From: Chromatiales bacterium
Lineage (GTDB): Bacteria; Pseudomonadota; Gammaproteobacteria; CAMYNG01
NCBI GenBank assembly: GCA_027021685.1
Contig: JALUTW010000444.1
Span: forward strand, 1 to 25,392
Reading direction: 5' to 3'
Length of the DNA stretch: 25,392 nt
In this document: positions 17,101 through 25,100 of the stretch, one piece after another
Layout: every line of letters starts with the position of its first letter
Position numbering within the stretch: the first letter of the stretch is position 1
Position numbers and translations under genes: made by a program
Notes under the pieces: model-generated
The model's input: the letters and a program-made list of their open reading frames with translations, nothing else
What the model was told of the DNA's origin: nothing
The model's database searches: none

Positions 17101-17574
17101 ATGAATTACTGGCTGATGAAGTCCGAACCCGACGTCTACGGCATCGACGACCTGGCCGCCCAGCCCGACCAGACCGACCACTGGGACGGCGTGCGCAACT
17201 ACCAGGCCCGCAACATGATGCGGGACCAGATGAAGAAGGGCGACAAGGTGTTCTTCTACCACTCCAACTGCAAGACGCCGGGGATCGTGGGCATCGCCCG
17301 CGTGGTGCGCGAGGGCTACCCCGATTTCACCGCCTTCGACCCCCGGTCCAGGTACTACGACCCCAAGAGCAGCCCCGACAACCCGCGCTGGTACATGGTG
17401 GACATCCGGCTGGAACGCAAGCTCAAGCGCAACATCACGCTCGAAGAACTCAAGCGGCACCGGGAACTGGCCGACATGCCGCTGCTGCGGCGCGGCAACC
17501 GCCTCTCCGTGATGCCGGTGACGGCGGAGCAGTGGAAGTTCATCCTCTCCCTGGAAAAATCCGGCGCCCGCTGA
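17101..17574 (+). CDS. EVE domain-containing protein
   Basis: A 157-residue single-domain EVE protein (PUA-like fold; thymocyte nuclear protein 1 family). It opens with NYWLMKSEPDVYGIDDL and has HWDGVRNYQARNMMRD (about 21-36), GDKVFFYHSNCK, and a C-terminal LLRRGNRLSVMPV. EVE domains bind modified bases such as 5-methyl- or hydroxymethyl-cytosine in other contexts; the role of stand-alone bacterial members is unclear. ATG 17101 is chosen over an upstream in-frame start because it matches the family N-terminus. GGAG lies about 11 bases upstream. It is not in a restriction or phage context here, so a defence role is not indicated. Confidence 0.93.
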   Translation: MNYWLMKSEPDVYGIDDLAAQPDQTDHWDGVRNYQARNMMRDQMKKGDKVFFYHSNCKTPGIVGIARVVREGYPDFTAFDPRSRYYDPKSSPDNPRWYMVDIRLERKLKRNITLEELKRHRELADMPLLRRGNRLSVMPVTAEQWKFILSLEKSGAR

Positions 17575-17596
17575 CCCTGCTCCAGGCATCGACCGC

Positions 17597-17631
17597 CGCG
17601 AAAAATGTTGCAAGATGCAATATTTTTCGCG
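17597..17631. terminator. Long bidirectional hairpin after the EVE gene
   Basis: Arms of 16 bases (17597-17612 and 17616-17631) pair at 15 of 16 positions with a G-U at the other, around a 3-base loop. The arms contain an A5 and a T5 run (CGCGAAAAAT / ATTTTTCGCG). It begins 22 bp past the EVE stop. It is usable as a terminator in either direction, although GC bases follow the T run. Confidence 0.6.
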
Positions 17632-18032
17632 GCCGCCACGTGTTCCACGCCATGCCGCGCGCACGTCGCGCCATGCCGGAACACACATGCACCGCGCATC
17701 CGGCGCGTTTCCGGAACATGCACCCGGCACCGCGCGGTACGGCTGGATGAAACCGCATCTTATCGACCGGGCACGGGGCCGACTTTAGTCACGCGCGGCG
17801 ATGGCATCGCACGACAGTCCCGGCGATGCGATGCAGCCGCGTCATCGTGCACTGCCCGCGCCCGTTTCAACACGCTGCGTTCCGTGCACGCACGTTCGTT
17901 GGGCGTGATGCCTGCCGGGACTGCTATACAGGCGTTTTTCGCAGCGCCAAAAAATTCACGAACTTACTAGCATTTTTGATCAACTTGGCTATACTCAGCG
18001 AAAGTTCAATGCTCAACTGGAGGTCTAACGCT
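17632..18032. other. Intergenic region upstream of the H1-like gene
   Basis: About 400 bp without a credible gene. The last 100 bp turn AT-rich, with a possible -10 box TATACT (17990-17995) but no convincing -35. The predicted start near 18002 leaves a leader of about 30 bases. Short near-repeats of CCGGAACA-CATGCACC occur around 17680-17730. Otherwise I see nothing. Confidence 0.5.
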
Positions 18033-18374
18033 ATGGCAGCGAAGAAGAAAGCCAAGAAGAAGACCGCTACCCGGAAGAAGGTAGCGAAGAAACGGGTCGC
18101 CAGGAAGACCGCGGCCAAGAAGACCGCGAAGAAGCGGGCGGCCAAGAAGAAGGTCGCGAAGAAGAAGGCCAAGAAGAAAGCCACCAAGAAGAAGGCCAAG
18201 AAGAAGGCCGCCAAGAAAAAGGCCAAAAAGAAGGTAGCCAAGAAGAAGGCCAAGAAAAAGGCCACCAAGAAGAAAGCCAAGAAGAAGGCGACCAAGAAAA
18301 AGGCCAAAAAGAAGGTAGCCAAGAAGAAGGCCAAGAAGAAAACCGCCAAGAAGAAGACCGCCCGGCGTCGCTGA
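18033..18374 (+). CDS. Lysine/alanine-rich histone H1-like DNA-binding protein
   Basis: A 113-residue, extremely basic protein built only of K, A, T, V and R after the initial methionine. From about residue 38 it is eight tandem nine-residue units of the form KKKAKKK[AVT][AT], ending in TARRR. It resembles bacterial H1-like and AlgP/Hc-type tails that condense DNA non-specifically. The ATG has GGAGG nine bases upstream. The 27-bp DNA repeats can change copy number by slippage, so length may vary between strains. A strong terminator follows, so it is probably monocistronic. Lysine codons mix AAG and AAA. Confidence 0.88.
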   Translation: MAAKKKAKKKTATRKKVAKKRVARKTAAKKTAKKRAAKKKVAKKKAKKKATKKKAKKKAAKKKAKKKVAKKKAKKKATKKKAKKKATKKKAKKKVAKKKAKKKTAKKKTARRR

Positions 18375-18397
18375 GGCCCGGCCGGCACCCTGAAGAA

Positions 18398-18420
18398 GGC
18401 CCGCGCAAGCGGGCCTTTTT
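18398..18420 (+). terminator. Intrinsic terminator after the H1-like gene
   Basis: GGCCCGC-GCAA-GCGGGCC followed by TTTTT, a perfect 7-bp GC stem 24 bases after the stop codon. Confidence 0.93.
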
Positions 18421-18425
18421 CTTTC

Positions 18426-18495
18426 AGAGGACAGAGGACAGAGGGCGGAGGACGGAGGGCGGAGGACGGAGGACGGAGGGCGGAGGACGGAGAAC
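18426..18495. repeat. Purine-rich heptad minisatellite
   Basis: Ten consecutive 7-base units, consensus GGAGGAC with variants AGAGGAC and GGAGGGC. This is the same unit type as the short runs at about 478-506, 674-703 and (reverse strand) 4012-4038. It starts directly after the terminator T tract. Confidence 0.85.
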
Positions 18496-18515
18496 GCGAG
18501 GCGGCGGGGTTCCCC

Positions 18516-18540
18516 GGTGCGGCCGCCGCGCGGCCACACC
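18516..18540 (-). repeat. GTAGGGTGTG-type REP hairpin
   Basis: Arms GGTGCGGCCG and CGGCCACACC (one mismatch), followed by CTACGGG. This is the same layout as the other hairpins, read on the minus strand, with GTAGGGTG at its 5' edge. Confidence 0.7.
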
Positions 18541-18579
18541 CTACGGGACTCCAAACTCCACCGTGTGCGAAAAAACGGT

Positions 18580-18680
18580 CCCCTCTCCCTCCGGGAGAGG
18601 GACAGGGTGAGGGGATACGAACAAGGCCCGGGGCTCACCCCCTCACCCCCGCCCTCTCCCCCGCGATGCGGGGGAGAGGG
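18580..18680. repeat. CCCTCTCCC-type paired palindromic repeat (BIME-like)
   Basis: Hairpin 1 is CCCTCTCCC-TCC-GGGAGAGGG (18581-18601). Hairpin 2 has perfect 13-bp arms CCCTCTCCCCCGC / GCGGGGGAGAGGG (18652-18664 / 18668-18680). Between them GGGTGAGGGG and CCCCTCACCC can pair with each other, so the whole can fold as a cruciform. Such paired units are widespread extragenic repeats in proteobacteria. A truncated copy is at 21887-21905. Confidence 0.85.
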
Positions 18681-18708
18681 GGAAATCCGGTGCCCGGTTT
18701 CCAGTCCC

Positions 18709-18849
18709 ATCCCGCGCCGCCAGGCGCGGGATCAACGCGGAACCGCAGGCACAGACCGACGCCCGGATACCGGCGCGGCAGCCCGAGATACGCCACCCAG
18801 CAGCCAGCCGCCAGTCCCCAGCCCCATCCCGCGCCGCCAGGCGCGGGAT
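18709..18849. repeat. Duplicated hairpin at the 3' end of ilvA
   Basis: Two identical hairpins (arms ATCCCGCGCC / GGCGCGGGAT, loop GCCA) lie 117 bp apart at 18709-18732 and 18826-18849, sharing a 33-base identical core that includes the TGA region of ilvA. The nearer one overlaps the ilvA stop and could act as a 3'-end stabiliser; it has no U tract. Between the copies is a CAGCCAGCCGCCAGTCCCCAG-type stretch, seen again near 21243 and 22055. Confidence 0.75.
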
Positions 18850-20363
18850 CAACGCAGAAACAGCCCGTAGGCGGGGTTGTCCGTCTCCTCCCACCAGGGG
18901 TAGCCGATCTCCTCCAGCGAGGCGCGGAAGGCGGCCAGATCGGCCTCCGGCACCTGGATCCCGGCCAGGACGCGCCCGTAGGCGGCACCGTGGTTGCGGT
19001 AGTGGAACAGGCTGATGTTCCAGCGGTCGCCCAGGCGGTTGAGGAAGCGCAGCAGGGCCCCGGGCCGCTCCGGGAACTCGAACCGCAGCAGCCGCTCGTC
19101 GGCCACCCCGTTGGCCCGCCCGCCCACCATGTAGCGCACGTGCATCTTGGCCATCTCGTTGTCGGACATGTCCACCACCGGGTAGCCCCGGCTGCGCAGG
19201 GCCTCCAGGATGGCCGGCTTGTCCCGGGCCACGTCCTCCACCTTCACCCCGACGAAGACGTGGGCCTCCTCGGGCCGGGCATAGCGGTAGTTGAACTCGG
19301 TGATGCCGTGATTGCCGATGATGTCGCAGAAGGCCCGGAAGCTGCCGGGCCGCTCGGGAATGGTGGCGGCAAACAGGATCTCGCGGCCCTCGCCCAGCTC
19401 CGCCCGCTCCGCCACGTGGCGCAGGCGGTCGAAGTTCATGTTGGCGCCGGAATCGATGGCCACCAGCACCCGGCCGCGGCAGCCCTCCCTCTCCACGTAC
19501 TTCTTGAGCCCCGCCACCGCCAGGGCCCCCGCGGGCTCGGCGATGGAGCGGGTGTCGTCGAAGATGTCCTTGATGGCGGCGCAGATCTCGTCGGTGGACA
19601 CCAGGATCATCTCGTCCACCACGGTCCGGGCCAGGCGGAAGGGTTCCTCACCCACCTGCCGCACCGCCACGCCGTCGGCGAAGATGCCCACCTGGTCCAG
19701 CACCACCCGCTCGCCGGCGGCCAGCGCCCGCGCCATGCAGGGGGCGTCGTCGGGCTCCACCCCGATGACCCGGATCTCCGGCCGCACCGACTTCAGGTAG
19801 GCGCCGATGCCGGCGATGAGACCGCCCCCGCCCACGGGGACGAACACCGCGTCGAATCCCTCCGGGCGCTGGTTGAGCAGCTCCAGCGCGATGGTGCCCT
19901 GGCCGGCGATGACCTCCGGGTCGTCGTAGGGATGGATGAAGGTGAGCCCCTCCTCCCGGGCCAGGGCCTCGGCCCGGGCACAGGCGTCGTCGTAGGTATT
20001 GCCGTGCAGCACCACCTCGGCCCCCAGCCGGCGCACCGAGTCCACCTTGATGTCGGGCGTGGTCCGGGGCATGACGATGACCGCCCGCAGCCCCAGCCGG
20101 CCGGCCGCCAGCGCCACCCCCTGGGCGTGATTCCCGGCCGAGGCGGCGATGACGCCGCGGGCGCGCTGCTCCGGCGCCAGGCCGGCCATCTTGTTGTAGG
20201 CCCCGCGCAGCTTGAACGAGAACACCTGCTGCAGGTCCTCCCGCTTGAGCAGGACGGTGTTGCCCAGGCGGCGGGACAGGCCCGGGGCCTCTTCCAGGGG
20301 GGTTTCCCGGGCCACCTCGTAGACGTGGGTGCTGCGGATCCTGTCGGGATAGTCGCGGGGCAT
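18849..20363 (-). CDS. ilvA: Threonine ammonia-lyase (threonine dehydratase), biosynthetic
   Basis: A 504-residue PLP enzyme that deaminates threonine to 2-oxobutanoate, the first step of isoleucine synthesis. The PLP lysine is K51 in FSFKLRGAYNKM, the phosphate loop is VGGGGLIAG, and SAGNHAQGVA is present. The C-terminal ~170 residues hold two ACT-like domains (FAATIPERPGSFRAF and LLRFEFPERPGALLRF), so this is the feedback-regulated biosynthetic form, not the short catabolic TdcB. The start MPRDYPDRIRSTHVYEV at 20363 has GGAAG eight bases upstream. It is divergent from rpiA, with 113 bp between. No leader peptide rich in branched-chain residues is seen. Confidence 0.96.
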   Translation of the reverse strand: MPRDYPDRIRSTHVYEVARETPLEEAPGLSRRLGNTVLLKREDLQQVFSFKLRGAYNKMAGLAPEQRARGVIAASAGNHAQGVALAAGRLGLRAVIVMPRTTPDIKVDSVRRLGAEVVLHGNTYDDACARAEALAREEGLTFIHPYDDPEVIAGQGTIALELLNQRPEGFDAVFVPVGGGGLIAGIGAYLKSVRPEIRVIGVEPDDAPCMARALAAGERVVLDQVGIFADGVAVRQVGEEPFRLARTVVDEMILVSTDEICAAIKDIFDDTRSIAEPAGALAVAGLKKYVEREGCRGRVLVAIDSGANMNFDRLRHVAERAELGEGREILFAATIPERPGSFRAFCDIIGNHGITEFNYRYARPEEAHVFVGVKVEDVARDKPAILEALRSRGYPVVDMSDNEMAKMHVRYMVGGRANGVADERLLRFEFPERPGALLRFLNRLGDRWNISLFHYRNHGAAYGRVLAGIQVPEADLAAFRASLEEIGYPWWEETDNPAYGLFLR

Positions 20364-20413
20364 CAAATCTTCCGGTGCGGCGCGCACCAGACGGGTGCAG
20401 CGCTGGAACCTGC

Positions 20414-20443
20414 AGGGTAATGCCTAATATAATGCGCGGTCAA
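20414..20443. promoter_or_regulatory. Overlapping divergent promoters of rpiA and ilvA
   Basis: Plus strand: a perfect -10 TATAAT at 20428-20433 with a weak -35 near 20404-20410, start about 20440, for rpiA. Minus strand: TTGACC at 20443-20438, 18-base spacer, TACCCT at 20419-20414, a weaker candidate for ilvA. The two overlap, so they may compete. Confidence 0.5.
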
Positions 20444-20476
20444 CGCCGGTCCCGGCGCCTGACACCGGAGATCCAG

Positions 20477-21133
20477 ATGACCCAGGACGAGATGAAGCAG
20501 GCGGTGGCCAAGGCCGCCATCGACTACGTGCCCGCCGGCACCATCGTGGGCGTGGGCACCGGCTCCACGGCCAACTATTTCATCGACGAGCTGGCCAGAA
20601 TCAAGGGCCGCATCGAGGGCACCGTGGCCAGCTCCGAGGCCAGTGCCGAGCGCCTGCGCGGCCACGGCATCCCGGTGCTGGATCTCAACACCGTGGACAG
20701 GCTGGAGGTGTACGTGGACGGGGCCGACGAATCCACCCGCCACCTGCACCTCACCAAGGGCGGCGGCGGCGCCCTGACCCGGGAGAAGATCGTCGCCGCG
20801 GTGGCCGACAAGTTCGTCTGCATCGCCGACGAGACCAAGCTGGTGGACCGCCTGGGCCGCTTTCCCCTGCCGGTGGAGGTCATCCCCATGGCCCGCAGCT
20901 ACGTGGCCCGGGAAATCGTCAAGCTGGGCGGCGAGCCGGTCCTGCGCGAGGGCTTCGTCACCGACAACGGCAACGTGATCCTGGACATTCACGGCCTGGA
21001 CATCCTCGACCCCGTCTCCCTGGAGGAGACCCTCAACAACATCGTGGGCGTGGTGACCAACGGCCTGTTCGCCCGCCGCCCCGCCGACGTGCTCCTGCTG
21101 GGCACCCGGAACGGGGTGGAAGTGCTGGAATAG
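20477..21133 (+). CDS. rpiA: Ribose-5-phosphate isomerase A
   Basis: A 218-residue RpiA interconverting ribose-5-phosphate and ribulose-5-phosphate (pentose phosphate and Calvin-Benson pathways). The phosphate loop GTGSTANYF is at 27-35. Active-site residues D81, D84, K94 and E103 (DGADE, KGGGGALTREK) have the same numbers as in E. coli. The ATG has CGGAG about eight bases upstream. The divergent pairing rpiA/ilvA is common in gammaproteobacteria. No clear terminator follows; an ATCCGGG...CCCGGAT inverted repeat with a long loop lies about 21197-21230. Confidence 0.97.
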   Translation: MTQDEMKQAVAKAAIDYVPAGTIVGVGTGSTANYFIDELARIKGRIEGTVASSEASAERLRGHGIPVLDLNTVDRLEVYVDGADESTRHLHLTKGGGGALTREKIVAAVADKFVCIADETKLVDRLGRFPLPVEVIPMARSYVAREIVKLGGEPVLREGFVTDNGNVILDIHGLDILDPVSLEETLNNIVGVVTNGLFARRPADVLLLGTRNGVEVLE

Positions 21134-21368
21134 AAACGGCCCAGACCGCAAACGTCCCCGGCCGTACCTCTTCGCGGCGGAGCGGCGCCCCTGCACATCC
21201 GGGCTCCAAGGGCAACACCGCAACCCGGATGGAGCGCTGTGGCAACCCAGCAGCCAACCCCCGGTCCCCGGCAGCAACTCCACCCGCAGGTACCCTCGTT
21301 GATCCAGGTCATCCCGCCCCGGCGCACGCGCCGCTAATCTGGAATCACCCGGACACGGAGGCATATCC

Positions 21369-21575
21369 ATGTACCTGCGACACACGCCCAGCGGCGACCT
21401 GGTGGAGATCCTGGACCTGGCCGCCCTCATCGATCCGTTCAAGGCCGAGGTGGAGGGGCGCTTTCACGCCGGCGAGGAGCTGCAGGACCCGGCGCCGTTC
21501 CGCAAGGCCGAGCTGGAGTTCCCCTCGGGCGAGCCCCTGCCCCGCTGCTGGATCGATCCCCACTACAGGGACTAG
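21369..21575 (+). CDS. Conserved-looking 68-residue protein of unknown function
   Basis: Starts MYLRHTPSGDLVEILDLAAL and ends CWIDPHYRD. The ATG has CGGAGG nine bases upstream. It is acidic, soluble, with no membrane segment and no recognised motif. I recall similar short proteins (GRFHAGEELQDP, LPRCWIDPHY) in sulfur-oxidising gammaproteobacteria, but no function can be assigned. It begins about 235 bp after rpiA. The stretch 21134-21368 holds no gene, only a CAGCAGCCAACCCCCGG-type repeat near 21246. Codon use is ordinary for the window. Confidence 0.72.
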   Translation: MYLRHTPSGDLVEILDLAALIDPFKAEVEGRFHAGEELQDPAPFRKAELEFPSGEPLPRCWIDPHYRD

Positions 21576-21743
21576 GTGCGAGGGACGAGGGGCAAGGTGA
21601 GGGGAGTGGACCCCCCGGGACACCGTCCCGCCGGCTGCTCGCGGGCGGACACCGGCGCTCCTGCACCAGACACCCCCGTCGGAACGCCGCCCTGGCGCGA
21701 ATCCCAAACACGGTGGTCATCCCTCGCGCCGCAAAAAATCTTC

Positions 21744-21779
21744 AACGCAAAGACGCAGAGGCGCAAAGGACGCAGAGGG
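21744..21779. repeat. ACGCAGAG-type short repeat
   Basis: AACGCAAAGACGCAGAG followed by GCGCAAAGGACGCAGAG, the same motif as 254-288 and opposite in orientation to 4159-4193 and 841-884. It marks the left part of the repeat-filled junction 21576-22123, where I find no gene. Confidence 0.75.
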
Positions 21780-21886
21780 AAGACGATTCACGGCCAGGGG
21801 TTCGCGCCCAGGGGGCACTCGATCAGAGGTCAGACATCAGGCGACAGATGTCAGATGGGTCGTGTAGCGGCGCCCGAGAAGACAGT

Positions 21887-21936
21887 CCCCTCTCCCTCCG
21901 GGAGACACGTAGGGTGCGTTCGTCTGCGAACGCACC
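21887..21936 (+). repeat. Truncated CCCTCTCCC repeat abutting a GTAGGGTGCG hairpin
   Basis: CCCCTCTCCCTCCGGGAGA (21887-21905) breaks off and is followed by CACGTAGGGTGCG and a hairpin with arms GGTGCGTTCG / CGAACGCACC (21913-21936). The intact CCCTCTCCC hairpin at 18581 continues where this copy stops, which suggests that the hairpin element inserted into, or replaced, its right half. Confidence 0.7.
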
Positions 21937-22062
21937 GAGCGGCGCGATGCGACTTTATGGAGGACAGGGGGCGGAGAACAGAAGACGGCGGCGCGCCGGG
22001 GCGCGGCCCAGATCCAGGCCGCGGGTGCTGGAATCCAGGCCAGGCACTCCCGGGCAGCCAGC

Positions 22063-22082
22063 CCCCAGTCCCCAGTCCCCAG
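22063..22082. repeat. CCCCAGT heptad run
   Basis: Two CCCCAGT units and a partial third in a row, beside GGGCAGCCAGC. Similar stretches lie at about 18800-18825 and 21246. It is a third kind of 7-base-period array in this window. Confidence 0.65.
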
Positions 22083-22086
22083 CCGC

Positions 22087-22125
22087 AACCTCACCCGATG
22101 CCGCGTTGTGGCATCGGGTGAGGTT
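22087..22125. terminator. Perfect 16-bp hairpin overlapping the stop of the FAD/Fe-S gene
   Basis: Arms AACCTCACCCGATGCC (22087-22102) and GGCATCGGGTGAGGTT (22110-22125) pair perfectly around a 7-base loop. On the minus strand the stem starts within the TAA stop. There is no U tract, so it may protect the 3' end or act as a REP-like element more than terminate. Confidence 0.55.
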
Positions 22126-25100
22126 AAAGCAACACCCGCTCGACCCCGCCGCGCCGCACCCGCTCGATGAAATCGCGCGCCCAGTCCTCGCCCAGGCGGC
22201 GGCGGGCCAGTTCCACCACGATGTAGTCGGTCTCCAGGCCCGTGTCTCCGCGGTAGCGGGACAGGCCCTGCTGGCAGGCGGGGCAGGCGGTGAGCAGCTT
22301 CACCTCGCCCGATCGCACCCGCTCGTTGCCGGTCAGGGCACGGATGCCCGCGGCCAGCTCCTCCTGCTTGCGGAAGCGCACCTGGCTGGCCACGTCGGGC
22401 CGTGACACCGCCAGGGTCCCCGCCTCGCCGCAGCAGCGGTTGGAGAGCGTCACCGCCTGCCCCAGCAGGCCCTCGGCCACCCGCAGGGGGTTGTGGGTCT
22501 TCATGGGGGTGTGGCAGGGATCGTGGTAGAGGTACTGGACCCCTTCCACCGCCTCGCTGGCCACGCCCTTCTCCAGCAGGAACTCGTGGATGTCCAGCAG
22601 CCGGCAGCCGGGGAAGATCTGGTCGAAGCGGTACTGCTGGAGCTGGTCCATGCAGGTGCCGCACGAGACGATGACGGTGCGGATGTCCAGGTAGTTGAGG
22701 GTGTTGGCCACGCGGTGGAACAGCACCTGGTTGTTCACTGAGATGCGGTGGCCGCGGGCCTCGTCGCCGGAGGCGGTCTGGGGATAGCCACAGCACAGGT
22801 AGCCCGGCGGGAGCACCGTCTGCACCCCGCTCTCCCACAGCATGGCCAGGGTCGCCAGTCCCACCTGCGAGAACAGCCGCTCGGAACCGCAGCCGGGGAA
22901 ATAGAACACCGCCTCGGCATCCTCGGCCCGCTCCGGGTCGCGCACCACCGGCACCACCCGCTCGTCGTTGAGCCCCAGCATCACCCGCATGGTCCGGGGC
23001 GGCAGGCCCGCGGGCAGGGGCTTGCGCAGCAGCTCCACCACCTGCTCCCTCACCGGCCGCGGCCCGGTGGTGGACCCGGGCGAACGCCGCGGCAGCAGGC
23101 CCAGGCGGCGGGCCACGGCATGGGCCCGGCGCTGGGCGGCATAGCCGGCACGGATGAGAAAGCGGTGCAGCAGCCGCACCGCGTGGTCCTCGCTGGCATT
23201 GAGGTAGGCCAGGGACAGGCGCGTGCCCAGGTTGAGCCGCTTGCGGCCCTGGGCCCGGAGCAGGTTGCGCATGCGCACCGAGACATCGCCGAAGTCGATG
23301 TCCACGGGGCACGGGGCCAGGCACTTGTGGCAGATGGTGCAATGGTCCGCCACGTCGTTCATCTCGTCGAAGTGGCGCACCGAGATGCCGCGCCGGGTCT
23401 GCTCCTCGTAGAGGAAGGCCTCGATGATGAGGCCGGTGGCCAGGATCTTGTTGCGCGGCGAGTAGAGCAGGTTGGCCCGCGGCACATGGGTGTTGCACTC
23501 GGGCTTGCACTTGCCGCAGCGCACGCAGTCCTTGACCATGTCGTTGAGGGCACCCAGCTCGCTGGCCTCCAGGATCAGGGCCTCCTGGGCCAGCAGGCGG
23601 AGCGACGGGGTGTAGGCGTTGCGCAGGTCGGCCCCCGGCAGCAGCTTGCGCGGGTTGAAGCGCCCCGCCGGATCCACCCGCTCCTTGTAGGCGGCGAAGG
23701 CCGAGACCGTCTCCTCGGGGAGGAAGGCGAACTTGGTGATGCCGATACCGTGCTCGCCCGAGATCACCCCGCCCAGGGACTCGGCCAGGGCCATGATGCG
23801 CGCCACCACCCGCTCGGCCTCCTGCAGCATGGCGTAGTCGTTGGAGTTGACCGGGATGTTGGTGTGCACGTTGCCGTCGCCGGCGTGCATGTGGGTGGCC
23901 ACGAACAGGCGCGAGGAGCGAATCTGGGCGTGGATGGCATCCAGCCGCGCCCGCACCCCCTCGAACCCGGCGCCGGCGAACAGGGCCTTGAGCGGCCGCT
24001 CCACCTCGGCCCGGTAGGAGATGCGCAGGTCGCGCCGCTGCAGCAGCCGGAACACCGTGTCGCCCTCGCGCACGTGCTCCGCCGCCTCGCCCAGCAGGGC
24101 CCGGTGGTCCGCCGCCGGATCGTCCAGGTGCGCCATGAGGGCCTGCCAGCGCTCGCGCACGGCGGCCAGCAGCCGGCGGGCGGCCTGCTTCTTGTCCTCC
24201 ACGATCTCGCGCTGCTCGGCGCTGTCGGCCTCCTCCGGCGCCTGGCCCGCCACCACCTGGTGCAGCTCGGGCAGATCGCCGGCCAGATACTCCTCCACCG
24301 CATCGATCATGGCCAGCTTGTTGGCGGTGGACAGCTCGATGTTGATGCGCTCGATGCCGTCGTTGTACTCGGCCAGGCGCTCCAGCGGGATGACCACGTC
24401 CTCGTTGATCTTGAAGGCGTTGGTGTGGGCGGCGATGGCGGCGGTGCGGGCGCGGTCGGCCCAGAAGGCCCGGCGGGCCTCGGGGCTGACGGCGACGAAG
24501 CCCTCGCCGTCGCGGGCGTTGGCCATGCGCACGATGCGGGAGGCGGCCTCGGCCACCTGGCTCTCCACCTCCCCGGCCACGTCGACGAGCAGGACCATCT
24601 TGGGCAGTTCCCGGCGCGGGGCCTTGGTGCTGTAGCGCACCGCGCGCACGTAGCGCTCGTCCAGGTGCTCCATGCCGGCGAGCTGCACGTCGGGCAGAGC
24701 ATCCAGGTAGTCCTTGATCTCGACGATGGCCGGCACCGCCTGGTGCAAATCGGCGCCGAAGAACTCCAGGCACACGGTGCGGATGAAGGCCGGCATGCGG
24801 TGCAGGACGAATACCGCCGAGGTGATGATGCCGTCGCAGCCTTCCTTCTGCACCCCGGGCAGCCCGCCCAGGAACTTGTTGGTGACGTCCTTGCCCAGGC
24901 CCCGCTTGCGCAGCGCCGGGCCCGGAATGCGCAGGATCTCCGGCTCGTCCAGCCAGGTGGTGCCGTCGGGCCCGTAGCGGGTGAGGCGGAATTCCACCTC
25001 CGGCTGCTCGTGGATCCTGCCCAGGTTGTGCTTAAGGCGCTCCACCTCCAGCCAGTTGCCGTCGGGCGTGACCATGCGCCAGGAGACCAGGTTGTCCAGG

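Noticed and set aside
17101..17574. EVE protein as part of a modified-base restriction system
   Set aside because: No nuclease, helicase or methyltransferase genes are nearby; the neighbours are housekeeping.
17008..17970. Frames opposite the EVE gene and in the gap before the H1-like gene
   Set aside because: No ribosome sites, low-complexity composition, and disagreement with the clear EVE coding frame.
18666..20420. Plus-strand 584-codon frame
   Set aside because: Antisense to ilvA, which has all catalytic and ACT motifs.
21837..24773. Second 978-codon minus-strand frame
   Set aside because: Out-of-frame shadow of the FAD/Fe-S gene; repetitive R/G/A/P composition.
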